From: a bacterium
Lineage (GTDB): Bacteria > Krumholzibacteriota > Krumholzibacteriia > LZORAL124-64-63
Reading direction: 5' to 3'
Length of the DNA stretch: 8,952 nt
Assembly (NCBI GenBank): GCA_030591105.1
Contig: JAUVBS010000062.1
Span: 1-8,952 of the forward strand
Position numbers and translations under genes: made by a program
The notes under the pieces: generated by a model
What the model saw: the letters and a program-made list of their open reading frames with translations, nothing else
The model's database searches: none
Told to the model about the DNA's origin: nothing
Part shown: positions 1 to 7,747 of the stretch, in pieces
Numbering within the stretch: the stretch's first letter is position 1
How the letters are laid out: each line of letters begins with the position of its first letter

Positions 1-1683
1 CGTGCAGTCGCGCAGCCACGGCGAAGCGTTGCTGCTGTAGACAGCTCCACCGTGGTAGCCGTTCACCGGACTGGCGTAGTGACCGCCCAGACAGTCGTGG
101 AATTCGATTCCGTCGATACCACCGAAATCACCGGCACCCGGGAAGAACCGCACCGCGCTCGCCATTCCGTGTAACCGTGTGGGGAAGGCGACACGGTCGC
201 GGAGTGTGAAGTCCTCGTTCCAGCCGCCATAGATCTGGACGGTCGAACCGACGGTCACGGTCTCCTCGTAGTCGCCACCGGCCACCAAGACCGAGTCGAG
301 ACCAGTGCAGGCAAGCACCGCATCGGAAATAGTATGAGCGGCGGTCGCCGGGGTATCAAACGGCGGCGTATTGCTACCCGCAGCCGAAACGTAGCGTACC
401 CGGTGGCCGATGATGATGATCGGGTTGGGTGTAAATCCGAATCCGTAGTCGGTCCCTTCGGTGGGGATGAGCATGAGGCTCCCGGAAGTCGTCGCCTCGT
501 TGGGCACCGCCCAGACGTACAGGCCGTCGTTCGGTACATCGAGCGCCACCGGCCAGTCGTGACAACCGTCAAACGGGCTGAACCAGATATCCAAGTTCGC
601 CACCGGTTCGCCGAACGTGAGCCAAGTAATATCGTGGTCGGTGTCGCCGTAGATCGGATCGAAGCCAGCGGGCGACATCACGACAATCTGTGCGGGCGGC
701 GGCGTGTATTCCAACTGCGTCGCATAGCTGCCGATCGAAGCGGCACCGTACTGGATGTAGCCGAATCCGTAGACACCCCAATCGAGGCCCCAGGAGTTCT
801 TGATGATCCACGCCCCGCGATCGTCGCAGCGCCCGTCGTCGTACCCCACGATCAACACGCTGTGATTGATCTCGCCGCCCATCACGTCGAAACAGCCGCC
901 CGAATAGTCTTGCAGGTAGCTCCCGCCACAGATCGACGTGCAGACCGGGCCGATTTGCAGCGCGGCCTTGATCTGGTCGACGTCGTTGGCGACGGAGTGC
1001 CAACCGGTGATGAACCCGTAGGGAAAGTAGTCGGTCTCGCTGCACGGGACGGCCGGAGGATCGAGTCCCTGGTACGGCTCACAATCTTCGCGCACTGCTC
1101 CGTAGTCGTTGAATACGGAATAGGCAGCACCGGTCCAACCGCCACCACAGCCGGCACCGTACTCGTTGCACGAGATGACCTGCTGCTCGGAGAGATCGAG
1201 CTCACGGTTGTAGTAGATCTTGACGAAGGACTCCAGCTCGGCAGTGGCCGAGAAGGCCCAGCACGAACCGCAACTACCCTGGTTTTTTACCGGCGTCACC
1301 CCACCGACTGCGCGCCAATCGAGAACCGGTGGGAAGTCGGTCTTGGCGCTGGGCAGGATCTGCAGGCGCTCTGCCCACTCACGCGCGAACTCGGGCGGTA
1401 ACCGGTAACCGTTGAGATTCTCCAGCTCGGCGGGGCTAAGCCCACGCACAAAGGAGTCGTCCGCTTCCCAGTGCCAACCGTTGGCCTCGATGGCCGCTTC
1501 GGTCTCGGCCAGGGTCGGGCGCTCCGCCGCCGTCGTCGGTGCCACCGCCAGTATCGCCAGTACGACCGACAACATCACCCAAAGACCGGCGCGCAGCCGC
1601 AGATACCGATGCCCCGCAGCAGCCACCCACCCGACTGCTGAATCGTTAGCGGCTGAGAACCGAATGGAACCGAGCGCACTCAT
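1..1683 (-). CDS. Secreted papain-family (C1A) cysteine protease with C-terminal beta-sandwich and beta-helix regions, partial at its 3' end
   Basis: The frame opens at ATG 1683 and runs through the left edge (561 residues, no stop). GGAGGG (1692-1697) lies 8 bases before the ATG and supports this start. Residues 30-53 look like a signal peptide: RLR, a hydrophobic core, then a likely cut after TTAA. A short propeptide-like stretch (about 55-115) follows. The C1A domain (about 117-325) has NQGSCGSCWAFS, giving oxyanion-hole Gln135 and catalytic Cys141, then His274 in NHSVLIVGY and Asn296 in KNSWG. Papain-like disulfide cysteines appear at Cys138, Cys172 and Cys179. Residues about 333-425 (SPAGFDPIYGDTDHDITW, then VPNDGLYVWAVP) resemble Kre9/KNH-type beta-sandwich domains. 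From about 445, VLVAGGDYEETVTVGSTVQI and YGGWNEDFTLRD look like rungs of a right-handed parallel beta-helix. All catalytic residues are present, so an active exported protease is expected. Its substrate is unknown, and any sorting or anchoring signal lies outside the window. Confidence 0.93.
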   Translation of the reverse strand, partial: MSALGSIRFSAANDSAVGWVAAAGHRYLRLRAGLWVMLSVVLAILAVAPTTAAERPTLAETEAAIEANGWHWEADDSFVRGLSPAELENLNGYRLPPEFAREWAERLQILPSAKTDFPPVLDWRAVGGVTPVKNQGSCGSCWAFSATAELESFVKIYYNRELDLSEQQVISCNEYGAGCGGGWTGAAYSVFNDYGAVREDCEPYQGLDPPAVPCSETDYFPYGFITGWHSVANDVDQIKAALQIGPVCTSICGGSYLQDYSGGCFDVMGGEINHSVLIVGYDDGRCDDRGAWIIKNSWGLDWGVYGFGYIQYGAASIGSYATQLEYTPPPAQIVVMSPAGFDPIYGDTDHDITWLTFGEPVANLDIWFSPFDGCHDWPVALDVPNDGLYVWAVPNEATTSGSLMLIPTEGTDYGFGFTPNPIIIIGHRVRYVSAAGSNTPPFDTPATAAHTISDAVLACTGLDSVLVAGGDYEETVTVGSTVQIYGGWNEDFTLRDRVAFPTRLHGMASAVRFFPGAGDFGGIDGIEFHDCLGGHYASPVNGYHGGAVYSSNASPWLRDCT

Positions 1684-1751
1684 AAACTCTTCCCTCCGCT
1701 GCAAGAAGACCGGCCCAACCTACGCGTACGCTGGCCAAACAGGGATGACCG

Positions 1752-1787
1752 CGCGCAATGCATCATGATTATACCAAAGATTGCGCG
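1752..1787. repeat. 8-bp inverted repeat bracketing the protease promoter -10
   Basis: CGCGCAAT (1752-1759) and ATTGCGCG (1780-1787) are perfect inverted copies separated by 20 bases. The right arm lies in the -35/-10 spacer. The left arm lies just after the predicted transcript start. Arm centres are 28 bp apart, a little under three helical turns. The position suggests an operator for a dimeric regulator, but no regulator is identified and chance is possible. Confidence 0.4.
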
Positions 1788-1796
1788 ACAAGTCAG
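1768..1796 (-). promoter_or_regulatory. Sigma-70-type promoter with extended -10 for the protease gene
   Basis: On the minus strand the -10 is a perfect TATAAT (1768-1773), preceded by TGG (1774-1776), which makes an extended -10. CTGACT (1791-1796) matches 4 of 6 bases of the -35 consensus and is exactly 17 bases away. The predicted transcript start is near 1761, giving a leader of about 78 bases before ATG 1683. This is an AT-rich island in a GC-rich intergenic region, which raises confidence. The promoter implies the protease is transcribed separately from priA. Confidence 0.72.
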
Positions 1797-1858
1797 ATTA
1801 TCAAGGTGCGTGCCGCCGCCACCGGCTGAGCAACTCGACAGGGGCGAGTCCGTCCGCG

Positions 1859-3886
1859 TCAGAAGATGCCCACCGGATCGACGTCCAGATGTGCGTCGAG
1901 ACCGCGGCGCTCGGCCAGCAGCGACCGAATACAATCGGCCAACCAGCGCTTCTCTCGCACGACCAGTGTACCCTTGATCAGAATCTGGTAACGGTAGCGG
2001 TCTTGCAGACGCGGCAAGACACCGGGCGCCGGCCCCAGGATCGTGCGTCCACGGCGAGAGAGAATCTCGCGCACAGCAGCGGCCAGGACGCCGGCCGCTT
2101 CCTCGGTACGTCCACGCCTCCGGCCACTGATACCGATGCGTAGCAAGCGCCGGTAGGGCGGGTAACCGAGTTGCTGACGCTGCGCCAACTCGACGCCGAC
2201 AAAGGTAGTGTAGTCGTGACCTGCCGCGTTGAGAATGACCGGCGATTCGGGTTGATAGGTCTGAAACAGCACCCGGCCCGGTCGCGTGCGACCGGCACGG
2301 CCGGCCACCTGAGTCAACAGCTGAAAGGTGCGCTCGGCGGCGCGGTAATCCGGCAGCGACAACCCGTCGTCCGCCGCGGCGACCCCCACCAGATCGACAC
2401 CCGGAAAATGATGCCCTTTCGCGACCATCTGGGTACCGACCAGAATATCGGCTTCCCCGGCCGCAAAAGCGGCGAGGATCCGGCCATGACTGCCGCGTCG
2501 GCGCGTGGTGTCTTGATCGAGGCGCAACACCCGCGCTTCGGGGAAATTCGCCTGCGTCGCGAGTTCCAGCCGCTCGGTACCGCCACCGGCAGGCAGGAAC
2601 GACCGGGCATCGCAATGCTGGCACGTTGGCGATACCGCCCGCCGGTAACCACAGTAGTGGCACAACAACCGCGCCGGCCGCAAATGATACGTCAACGCGA
2701 TGTCGCAATGCGGACAGGTGTCCGCTTCACCACATTCGCTGCATTGCAACACGCGGGCGAAGCCACGTCGGTTGTAGTAGAGGATGACCTGCCGTTTCGC
2801 CACGAGCGTCTCATCGATCGCCTCGGTCAACCGATCAGATAAACCGTCTAGCGCGATCGTACCGCGCATGTCGACGATCTCGACCGGCGGCAACTCGCCT
2901 CCCTGCCGGTCGGGTAGCGTCACCGACGTGTAGCGTCCGTCGCGACCGTTGACATACGATTCCAGATCGGGAGTCGCGGAGCCGAGTAGGGCCACCGCGC
3001 CGCACTCGCGCGCCCGGACCAACGCGGCATACCGTGCGTGGTAACGAGGTTTCTCATCCTGCTTGTACGAGGTCTCGTGCTCCTCGTCGACGATCACCGC
3101 ACCGAGATCGGGCAACGGCACGAAGAGCGCCGAACGCGGTCCGACCACCACCTGCAGCTCGCCGCGCGCGGCCGCCTCGTGCACACGGCAACGTTCGCCA
3201 GCCGAAAGTCCGCTGTGCAAGGCGGCCACCGCCGCCCCGAACCGCGCCGTGATGCGCTGTAGAGTCTGCGGTGTGAGGGCAATTTCGGGCAGTAGATAGA
3301 TCGCTTGGCGCTGGCGGGAAACCGCCTCCTCGATGACGCGCAGATAGACCTCGGTCTTACCGCTGCCGGTCACGCCGTGCAACAGTATGGTGCCGAAACT
3401 TCTGTTCTCGAGGTGCTCGGTCGCCGCCCGTACGGCCTGGTGCTGGGCCGGGCTGAGGGTCACGACCTGAGCGTCGAGCTCGGGGTAGATCGCCTCCGCA
3501 CGGCGGGATGCTCGCCGCTGTGTCCCGGGCGCCGGCGGGTGAAAGAGCGGCACGACTTCACCCAGTTGTAGTCCGTAGTAGTCGGCCAGCCAGCGCGCAA
3601 GTGCCAACCGGTCGCGGCCGAGGCTGTATTCCGGAGGTAGCACGCGGCGGATGTCACGCAGTCGGTGCCCGTCGACCTCGCGGGTATCGGCAGCGGCCGC
3701 GGTAATCCGGACGACGAGCCCGATCAGACGCTGGCGCCGCCCGAAGGGCACGATCACCAGGTCGCCGACGTCGGCAGTGGCGCCGGTAGCCGGATCACCA
3801 CGCCAACGGTAAGTAAACGGACCAGGCAACGGCACCGGCAGGGCCACGTCCACGAGATAAACCTGGGAGTCACTGCCGGCAGTCAT
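1859..3886 (-). CDS. priA: Primosomal protein N' (replication restart DNA helicase PriA)
   Basis: PriA is a 3'-to-5' superfamily 2 helicase that recognises abandoned replication forks and reloads the replisome in the cytoplasm. The 675 residues are slightly fewer than E. coli PriA (about 730). The N-terminal DNA-binding region starts at VYLVDVALPVPLPGPFTYRW. Walker A is GVTGSGKTE (about 171-179) and Walker B is DEEH (267-270), followed by LLGSATPD. Eight zinc-binding cysteines in four CxxC pairs lie at about 382/385, 391/394, 409/412 and 422/425. GTQMVAKGHHFPGVDLV (484 onward) and QVAGRAGR (526-533) are helicase motifs V and VI. The chain ends in the usual DVDP. ATG 3886 was chosen because the family's conserved N-terminus begins just after it and GAGG lies 5 bases upstream. 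A TTG at 3967 in the same frame adds only an unconserved, Arg-rich stretch. The gene seems intact and ordinary. Confidence 0.97.
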   Translation of the reverse strand: MTAGSDSQVYLVDVALPVPLPGPFTYRWRGDPATGATADVGDLVIVPFGRRQRLIGLVVRITAAAADTREVDGHRLRDIRRVLPPEYSLGRDRLALARWLADYYGLQLGEVVPLFHPPAPGTQRRASRRAEAIYPELDAQVVTLSPAQHQAVRAATEHLENRSFGTILLHGVTGSGKTEVYLRVIEEAVSRQRQAIYLLPEIALTPQTLQRITARFGAAVAALHSGLSAGERCRVHEAAARGELQVVVGPRSALFVPLPDLGAVIVDEEHETSYKQDEKPRYHARYAALVRARECGAVALLGSATPDLESYVNGRDGRYTSVTLPDRQGGELPPVEIVDMRGTIALDGLSDRLTEAIDETLVAKRQVILYYNRRGFARVLQCSECGEADTCPHCDIALTYHLRPARLLCHYCGYRRAVSPTCQHCDARSFLPAGGGTERLELATQANFPEARVLRLDQDTTRRRGSHGRILAAFAAGEADILVGTQMVAKGHHFPGVDLVGVAAADDGLSLPDYRAAERTFQLLTQVAGRAGRTRPGRVLFQTYQPESPVILNAAGHDYTTFVGVELAQRQQLGYPPYRRLLRIGISGRRRGRTEEAAGVLAAAVREILSRRGRTILGPAPGVLPRLQDRYRYQILIKGTLVVREKRWLADCIRSLLAERRGLDAHLDVDPVGIF

Positions 3887-4013
3887 GCTGGCCTCGGTGT
3901 TCGTTGTACCGCTGCAGCCACGCCGACCCGTTAGATCCCCCACTCCAAACCGTAACCGGACCGACAAACGTCACCCTCGAGAAGCCCGTAGCTGATTCCG
4001 CTTCATGCGCAGC

Positions 4014-4042
4014 ATGATACGCGCCCACCGCGATCCGAACAA
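4014..4042 (-). promoter_or_regulatory. Possible promoter for priA
   Basis: In the 242-base gap between the second response regulator and priA, the minus strand has TATCAT (4014-4019, 5 of 6 matches to -10). It is 17 bases from TTGTTC (4037-4042, 3 of 6 matches to -35). The predicted start near 4007 leaves a leader of about 120 bases. A short inverted repeat, CATGC-GCA-GCATG (4004-4016), overlaps the -10 and start point. The evidence is position and spacing only. No other clear signal was found in this gap. Confidence 0.35.
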
Positions 4043-4128
4043 GACCGCGCCTCGAAAGCCACTCCAAGCGCATACAACCCCAAATGCTCTCACCGCATGC
4101 GGCCCCGAGTGTGAAACAATATAACGGA

Positions 4129-4503
4129 TTACTTACGTTTGACGCCCAGCAGCGATTGGACCGATTCGATCAACCGACCGGGGCTAAACGGCTTCGTGAT
4201 ATACCCCTCCGCGCCGACCTCCTGCCCGCGCTCGCGGTCCTCGCGTGTGGTGCGGGCCGTCAACAGGATCACCGGAATGTTCGCCGTCCGGTTGTCTTGC
4301 TTGATACGGCGGCAGGTCTCGAAACCGTCCCCCTGGGGCATCATCACATCGAGGATAACGAGGTCGGGCTGCTCCTTGACGGCGGAGTTGAACGCGTCTT
4401 CACCGTTGGTGGCCGAAATGACTTCGAAGCCCTCTGCGTTGAGACTGAAGTCGAGGATATTGCGGATGTTGTGTTCGTCGTCGACGATCAGGACCTTCTG
4501 CAA
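4129..4503 (-). CDS. Single-domain response regulator (CheY-like receiver), second of the cluster
   Basis: This 124-residue protein is one receiver domain with no output domain. It accepts phosphate from a histidine kinase and probably acts through protein contacts or as a relay. Visible landmarks are the acidic pair Asp8-Asp9 in VLIVDDE, phospho-acceptor Asp52 in VILDVMMP, switch Thr82 in LLTAR, and Lys104 in TKPF. The predicted start is TTG 4503: GGGAGG (4511-4516) lies 7 bases upstream and the domain starts at once (QKVLIVDDE). No ATG or GTG in frame lies between this point and the upstream in-frame stop. The kinase gene ends 123 bases upstream on the same strand, so that kinase is the obvious candidate partner. 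I see no terminator or convincing promoter in that gap, so co-transcription is plausible but unproven. Confidence 0.93.
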   Translation of the reverse strand: MQKVLIVDDEHNIRNILDFSLNAEGFEVISATNGEDAFNSAVKEQPDLVILDVMMPQGDGFETCRRIKQDNRTANIPVILLTARTTREDRERGQEVGAEGYITKPFSPGRLIESVQSLLGVKRK

Positions 4504-4626
4504 TGCACGGCCTCCCGTGGGCGGTAAAATCGTAGGACACAGATCCGTCGCCTGTTATCGGCAATATCCATGGCTCCTTGACCCTAGCGTTGCCAGCTCA
4601 GCGGGGATTGGTGCGGACGGGCAGTG
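4504..4626. other. Gap between kinase and second response regulator
   Basis: These 123 bases hold the Shine-Dalgarno site of the downstream TTG start and no clear terminator hairpin. I found no -35/-10 pair with acceptable spacing. A 27-codon frame from ATG 4571 runs into the regulator gene in another frame. Its AAGGAG is only 2 bases from the ATG, too close for efficient use, so I do not call it a gene. Confidence 0.5.
4511..4516 (-). promoter_or_regulatory. Shine-Dalgarno site supporting a TTG start
   Basis: GGGAGG on the minus strand lies 7 bases before TTG 4503. It is the only well-spaced site that places translation at the first residue of the receiver domain, so it decides the start of the second response regulator. 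Confidence 0.7.
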
Positions 4627-7600
4627 TCAGATGCGTACGGGAACCACTGGATCGAACAGGATCGGTCGTGCGAGCGCCGCAGTATCGCTGTTGGTGTCGC
4701 AGACCCGAACCAGCCGCTCTCGGCGCGCCTCGACCTCGGCGAGAAATTCTTCGGTCAGTCGGGGGCAGAAGTCTTTGCCGGCCCGATTACGGACCTCGGC
4801 CACGGCATCCTCGTAACTGTACGCCTGGCGGTATGAGCGCGACTGCAGCAGCGCGCCGAAACAGTCGGTCAGACGCAGCATACGTGCACCGAGCGGGATG
4901 GCCTCTCCCTCCAGACCGTCGGGATAACCGGTACCGTCATAGTTCTCGTGGTGGTGCAGAATGATCTGGCGAACTTTCGGCGGTGGTTCGAGCGGCGCCA
5001 GAATCGCGAGACCGAGCGGCACGTGTTCGGCTACCTCGAGACGCTCGTCCGGTCCGAGCAGCCCGGGTCGGTGTACGAGATGCGCCGGCACGTAACTCAT
5101 GCCGACATCGTAGAACTGCAACGCAAAGGTGAGGTGCTCCATCTCCTCGGACGGCAGCGCGATACGGCGTGCAGTCGCGAGACAGATCTCGCGGCAGACC
5201 GCGGACACGTGATCCTGGCACAGATGCCCCACCGTGGTGGTCGCCCGGAGCGATTCCTGGATCGCCGCGAACTGCTGCGCAGAAATCTGCTGAGCAGCGT
5301 GCTTGCGTAGCAAGGAGGTGATCCGCGGAGCCAACGCTTCGAGCAGCATGAGGTCGTCACCGTCGAGGGGCTGATCGTCGCTGCGGTTGTTCACGGTGAC
5401 AACGCCGAGGACGTCGAGATCGTGTATCAACGGGACACAGAGCAGCGACGGTGTCGTGTAACGTGGATCGCTCTGTTCGCCGGAAAACCGCGGATCCTCG
5501 GTAACGTCCGCGATCAAAAGCGGGCGCCCGGTGACCCAGACCTTGCCCGCGATCCCCACGCCGCGACGTACACTCGTACTCTGCACCACCGTATCGGACA
5601 AACCGATGGCGGCCCGGATCACGAGCAGATCTCCGGACTGTTCGTCCGGGAGCATCAAGGAGACCATACCGACGCTCAGTGTCTCGCTCACCCAGCTCAG
5701 TAGACGCTGCATGAACTGCGCGGGATCGTGCAGCGCCGGAATCTGGCGCACCGACTCGATCGGCTGGAGTACTGCCGGCCGGCGGGGCAGCACCACGGTA
5801 AAGCGGGCACCGCCGGGCGAGACGTTCTCGGCCCAGATGCGGCCGTCGTGATAACTGACGATGTCTTGGCAGAGCGCCAGCCCCACGCCTTGCCCGCTGT
5901 GCTCCCGGGTGGCGGAATCGTCGACCTGGTAGAAGCGCTCAAAAATGGCGTCGAGCTGCTCCTCGGGTATGCCGATACCGCTGTCTTCGACCGTGATCTT
6001 CACGGCGGTACCGCACTCCTGAAGATCGAGAGTGACCCGGCCACCTTGCGGCGTGAATTTGAAGGCGTTACCGAGCAGGTGCGCGAGAAGTTGCTGTAGC
6101 AGCACTGGATCGACATCCAGATCGATGCGGTCCGAACTGATGGTGATCCGGAAATCGATGGTCTGGGCCTGAGCACGGGACCGCCACGACTCCTCGAGGC
6201 GCCAGGCAAGTGACACCAGATCGGTCTGCACGCGCGCCAGCCGCGCCGTGCCTTCGTCCATCCGACTCAGTTCGAGCAGGTCTTCGATGATGAGGGTGAG
6301 CTTGCCGCTCTCCTTGTTGATCACACGCAGGAACTCTTCGCGCATCTCGTCGGTCATCGTGTCGGTGTTCTGCTGGAGCAGTTCGGTATAGGCGGAGATC
6401 GACGTCAACGGCGTCCGTAACTCGTGGCTGACGTTGGCCACGAAGTTCGCTTTCATGTCGCCGAGACTCTTGAGCTTCTCCGAGACACGGGCCAGCTCGC
6501 TGTTGTTGTGGGCAAGCCGTTCGTGAACCTCTACTGCCTCGATGGCGATCGTCGCCAAGCGGACCAGGAATTCCAGCGGACGTATGTCCAGGACAGTCGG
6601 TACCTTCCCGTCGGCAGGCCGGTCCACCGTCAGATAGCCACGTGTTTCACCCGACGGCGCGACCAGCGGCGCGATCAGGCAGTGGCCGTCTCGCCACTGG
6701 CGTGACCGACTCTGGACATCGCCTGGGTCGGCAACCTTGTCCGGCGCCGCGCGGGTACCACTGTACTCGTCCGCCACGATCAGGAAACAGTTCGAGTAAC
6801 GGTGACGTGGATCGGTCAACTCACCGAACAGTTCGGCCGAGACCTGAGTGCCGGTCAGTCCGTCCATTTCCTGGTCCGGTACGCCAGCAAAAGCACGGGC
6901 CTCGAACGCCTGGGTCGAATCGGAGTAGAGATGCAGAATGACTCTCTGGAAACCGAGGATTTCTGCAACGGCGGTCACCACACGGTCGAGCAGATCGGAC
7001 ATCCCCCGCGTCGCGTTGATCCGCGCCGATACGGCAAGGATCTGCTCGAGCACCCGACCGCGTTGCCGCAAGCTCTCGAGGTCGGTCGTCTGCTCGTCCA
7101 GCCGGTCACGCGCTTCATCGACTTCTCGTCCGGCGTGGGCCCCCTTCTGCTCCAGACGTAGGTTTTGCATCACCAGATCGTCAAGCCGTTCCTGGAGCCG
7201 ATCGTGATGCTCGAGCAGAGTCGACCGCAACGTCTGCCACAACACACCGGCCAGACCGAGATAGACGCCGAGCTGGCACAGGGCCGCCGGCAGGTTACGC
7301 GCGAGTAGCGATCGGCCATCGCCGCCGCCGAACAGACCGCAAAAGAGTGCGCCGCAGGCCACCAAGGCCAGCCACTGCAGCGACCGTTGATCAACCACGC
7401 GCCGCTTGACGAGCAACCACACCACGACCAGCAGTGACGTGAGCACGGAGAGTTCGAGCAGCGAATAGACCAATAGCAGTACCGACTGACCGCTCCAACG
7501 GTGGCTCAGCGCAACCAGTTGCCAGGCAGCCGATCCCGCCATGACCGCAGCCAGCCAGCGCAACCGACGCAGGAGCGGTTCGACGGATTCGCGGTTCACC

Positions 7601-7731
7601 AGACGAGCCAGGAGCAGGATGAGCAGATTCACCGCCACCAGCGCAGTCAAGTACACCGGTACCAGTGGCGCCGCCAGGAGCGGTAGATCCGCGTTGCCGA
7701 TCAACGGCACTCTGCTCAAGACGTCGAGCAT
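4627..7731 (-). CDS. Membrane hybrid: GAF sensor histidine kinase fused to a second GAF and a degenerate HD-GYP domain
   Basis: The protein has 1,034 residues. About five hydrophobic segments (near 21-43, 59-76, 82-108, 118-135 and 146-168) form a membrane domain. A coiled coil follows (about 173-228), then GAF1 (about 230-400). HisKA carries phospho-acceptor His436 in SHELRTP. The HATPase core has the N box (LLGNAFKF, about 552-559), G1 DSGIGIP (583-589), the F box FERFYQVD and G2 GQGVGLAL. GAF2 spans about 668-810 and HD-GYP about 840-1000. The kinase looks active. In HD-GYP the HD pair reads YDVGM (Tyr874 for His), while Asp875, His903, HHH 926-928, GTGYP and Asp956 remain. Phosphodiesterase activity is therefore doubtful, and c-di-GMP binding or structural control of the kinase is possible (inference). 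ATG 7731 was chosen for its AGGA 6 bases upstream; GTG 7767 has no such site and would overlap the preceding gene. There is no receiver domain in the chain, so phosphate must pass to a separate protein, probably one or both neighbouring receivers. Confidence 0.93.
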   Translation of the reverse strand: MLDVLSRVPLIGNADLPLLAAPLVPVYLTALVAVNLLILLLARLVNRESVEPLLRRLRWLAAVMAGSAAWQLVALSHRWSGQSVLLLVYSLLELSVLTSLLVVVWLLVKRRVVDQRSLQWLALVACGALFCGLFGGGDGRSLLARNLPAALCQLGVYLGLAGVLWQTLRSTLLEHHDRLQERLDDLVMQNLRLEQKGAHAGREVDEARDRLDEQTTDLESLRQRGRVLEQILAVSARINATRGMSDLLDRVVTAVAEILGFQRVILHLYSDSTQAFEARAFAGVPDQEMDGLTGTQVSAELFGELTDPRHRYSNCFLIVADEYSGTRAAPDKVADPGDVQSRSRQWRDGHCLIAPLVAPSGETRGYLTVDRPADGKVPTVLDIRPLEFLVRLATIAIEAVEVHERLAHNNSELARVSEKLKSLGDMKANFVANVSHELRTPLTSISAYTELLQQNTDTMTDEMREEFLRVINKESGKLTLIIEDLLELSRMDEGTARLARVQTDLVSLAWRLEESWRSRAQAQTIDFRITISSDRIDLDVDPVLLQQLLAHLLGNAFKFTPQGGRVTLDLQECGTAVKITVEDSGIGIPEEQLDAIFERFYQVDDSATREHSGQGVGLALCQDIVSYHDGRIWAENVSPGGARFTVVLPRRPAVLQPIESVRQIPALHDPAQFMQRLLSWVSETLSVGMVSLMLPDEQSGDLLVIRAAIGLSDTVVQSTSVRRGVGIAGKVWVTGRPLLIADVTEDPRFSGEQSDPRYTTPSLLCVPLIHDLDVLGVVTVNNRSDDQPLDGDDLMLLEALAPRITSLLRKHAAQQISAQQFAAIQESLRATTTVGHLCQDHVSAVCREICLATARRIALPSEEMEHLTFALQFYDVGMSYVPAHLVHRPGLLGPDERLEVAEHVPLGLAILAPLEPPPKVRQIILHHHENYDGTGYPDGLEGEAIPLGARMLRLTDCFGALLQSRSYRQAYSYEDAVAEVRNRAGKDFCPRLTEEFLAEVEARRERLVRVCDTNSDTAALARPILFDPVVPVRI

Positions 7732-7747
7732 TCGCAGTCCTGCCTCG

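Noticed and set aside
334..1401. Long open frame (355 codons) on the plus strand
   Set aside because: It is antisense to the protease domain, whose catalytic motifs are unmistakable on the other strand. Its product is Arg/Val/Asp-rich with no recognisable motif, as expected from GC-rich third-position bias.
1833..1849. Hairpin ACTCG/CGAGT just after priA as a terminator
   Set aside because: The stem is only 5 bp with a 7-base loop and no following T-run on the minus strand, so it does not meet the usual intrinsic-terminator pattern.
1680..2708. Open frame of 342 codons on the minus strand, out of frame with priA
   Set aside because: It overlaps the conserved helicase and zinc-binding part of priA. 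Its product is low-complexity Arg/Ser/Gly-rich with no known motif.
2171..2842. Plus-strand open frame of 223 codons
   Set aside because: It is antisense to the PriA zinc-binding and helicase regions, with no motif and no plausible ribosome-binding site.
3870..4073. Small minus-strand frame upstream of priA (67 codons)
   Set aside because: It overlaps the priA start in another frame, spans the putative promoter, and has no recognisable protein features.
4093..4102. Palindrome CCGCATGCGG after the second response regulator
   Set aside because: With no loop and no T-tract it is unlikely to be a terminator. A single 10-bp palindrome in GC-rich DNA is weak evidence for an operator.
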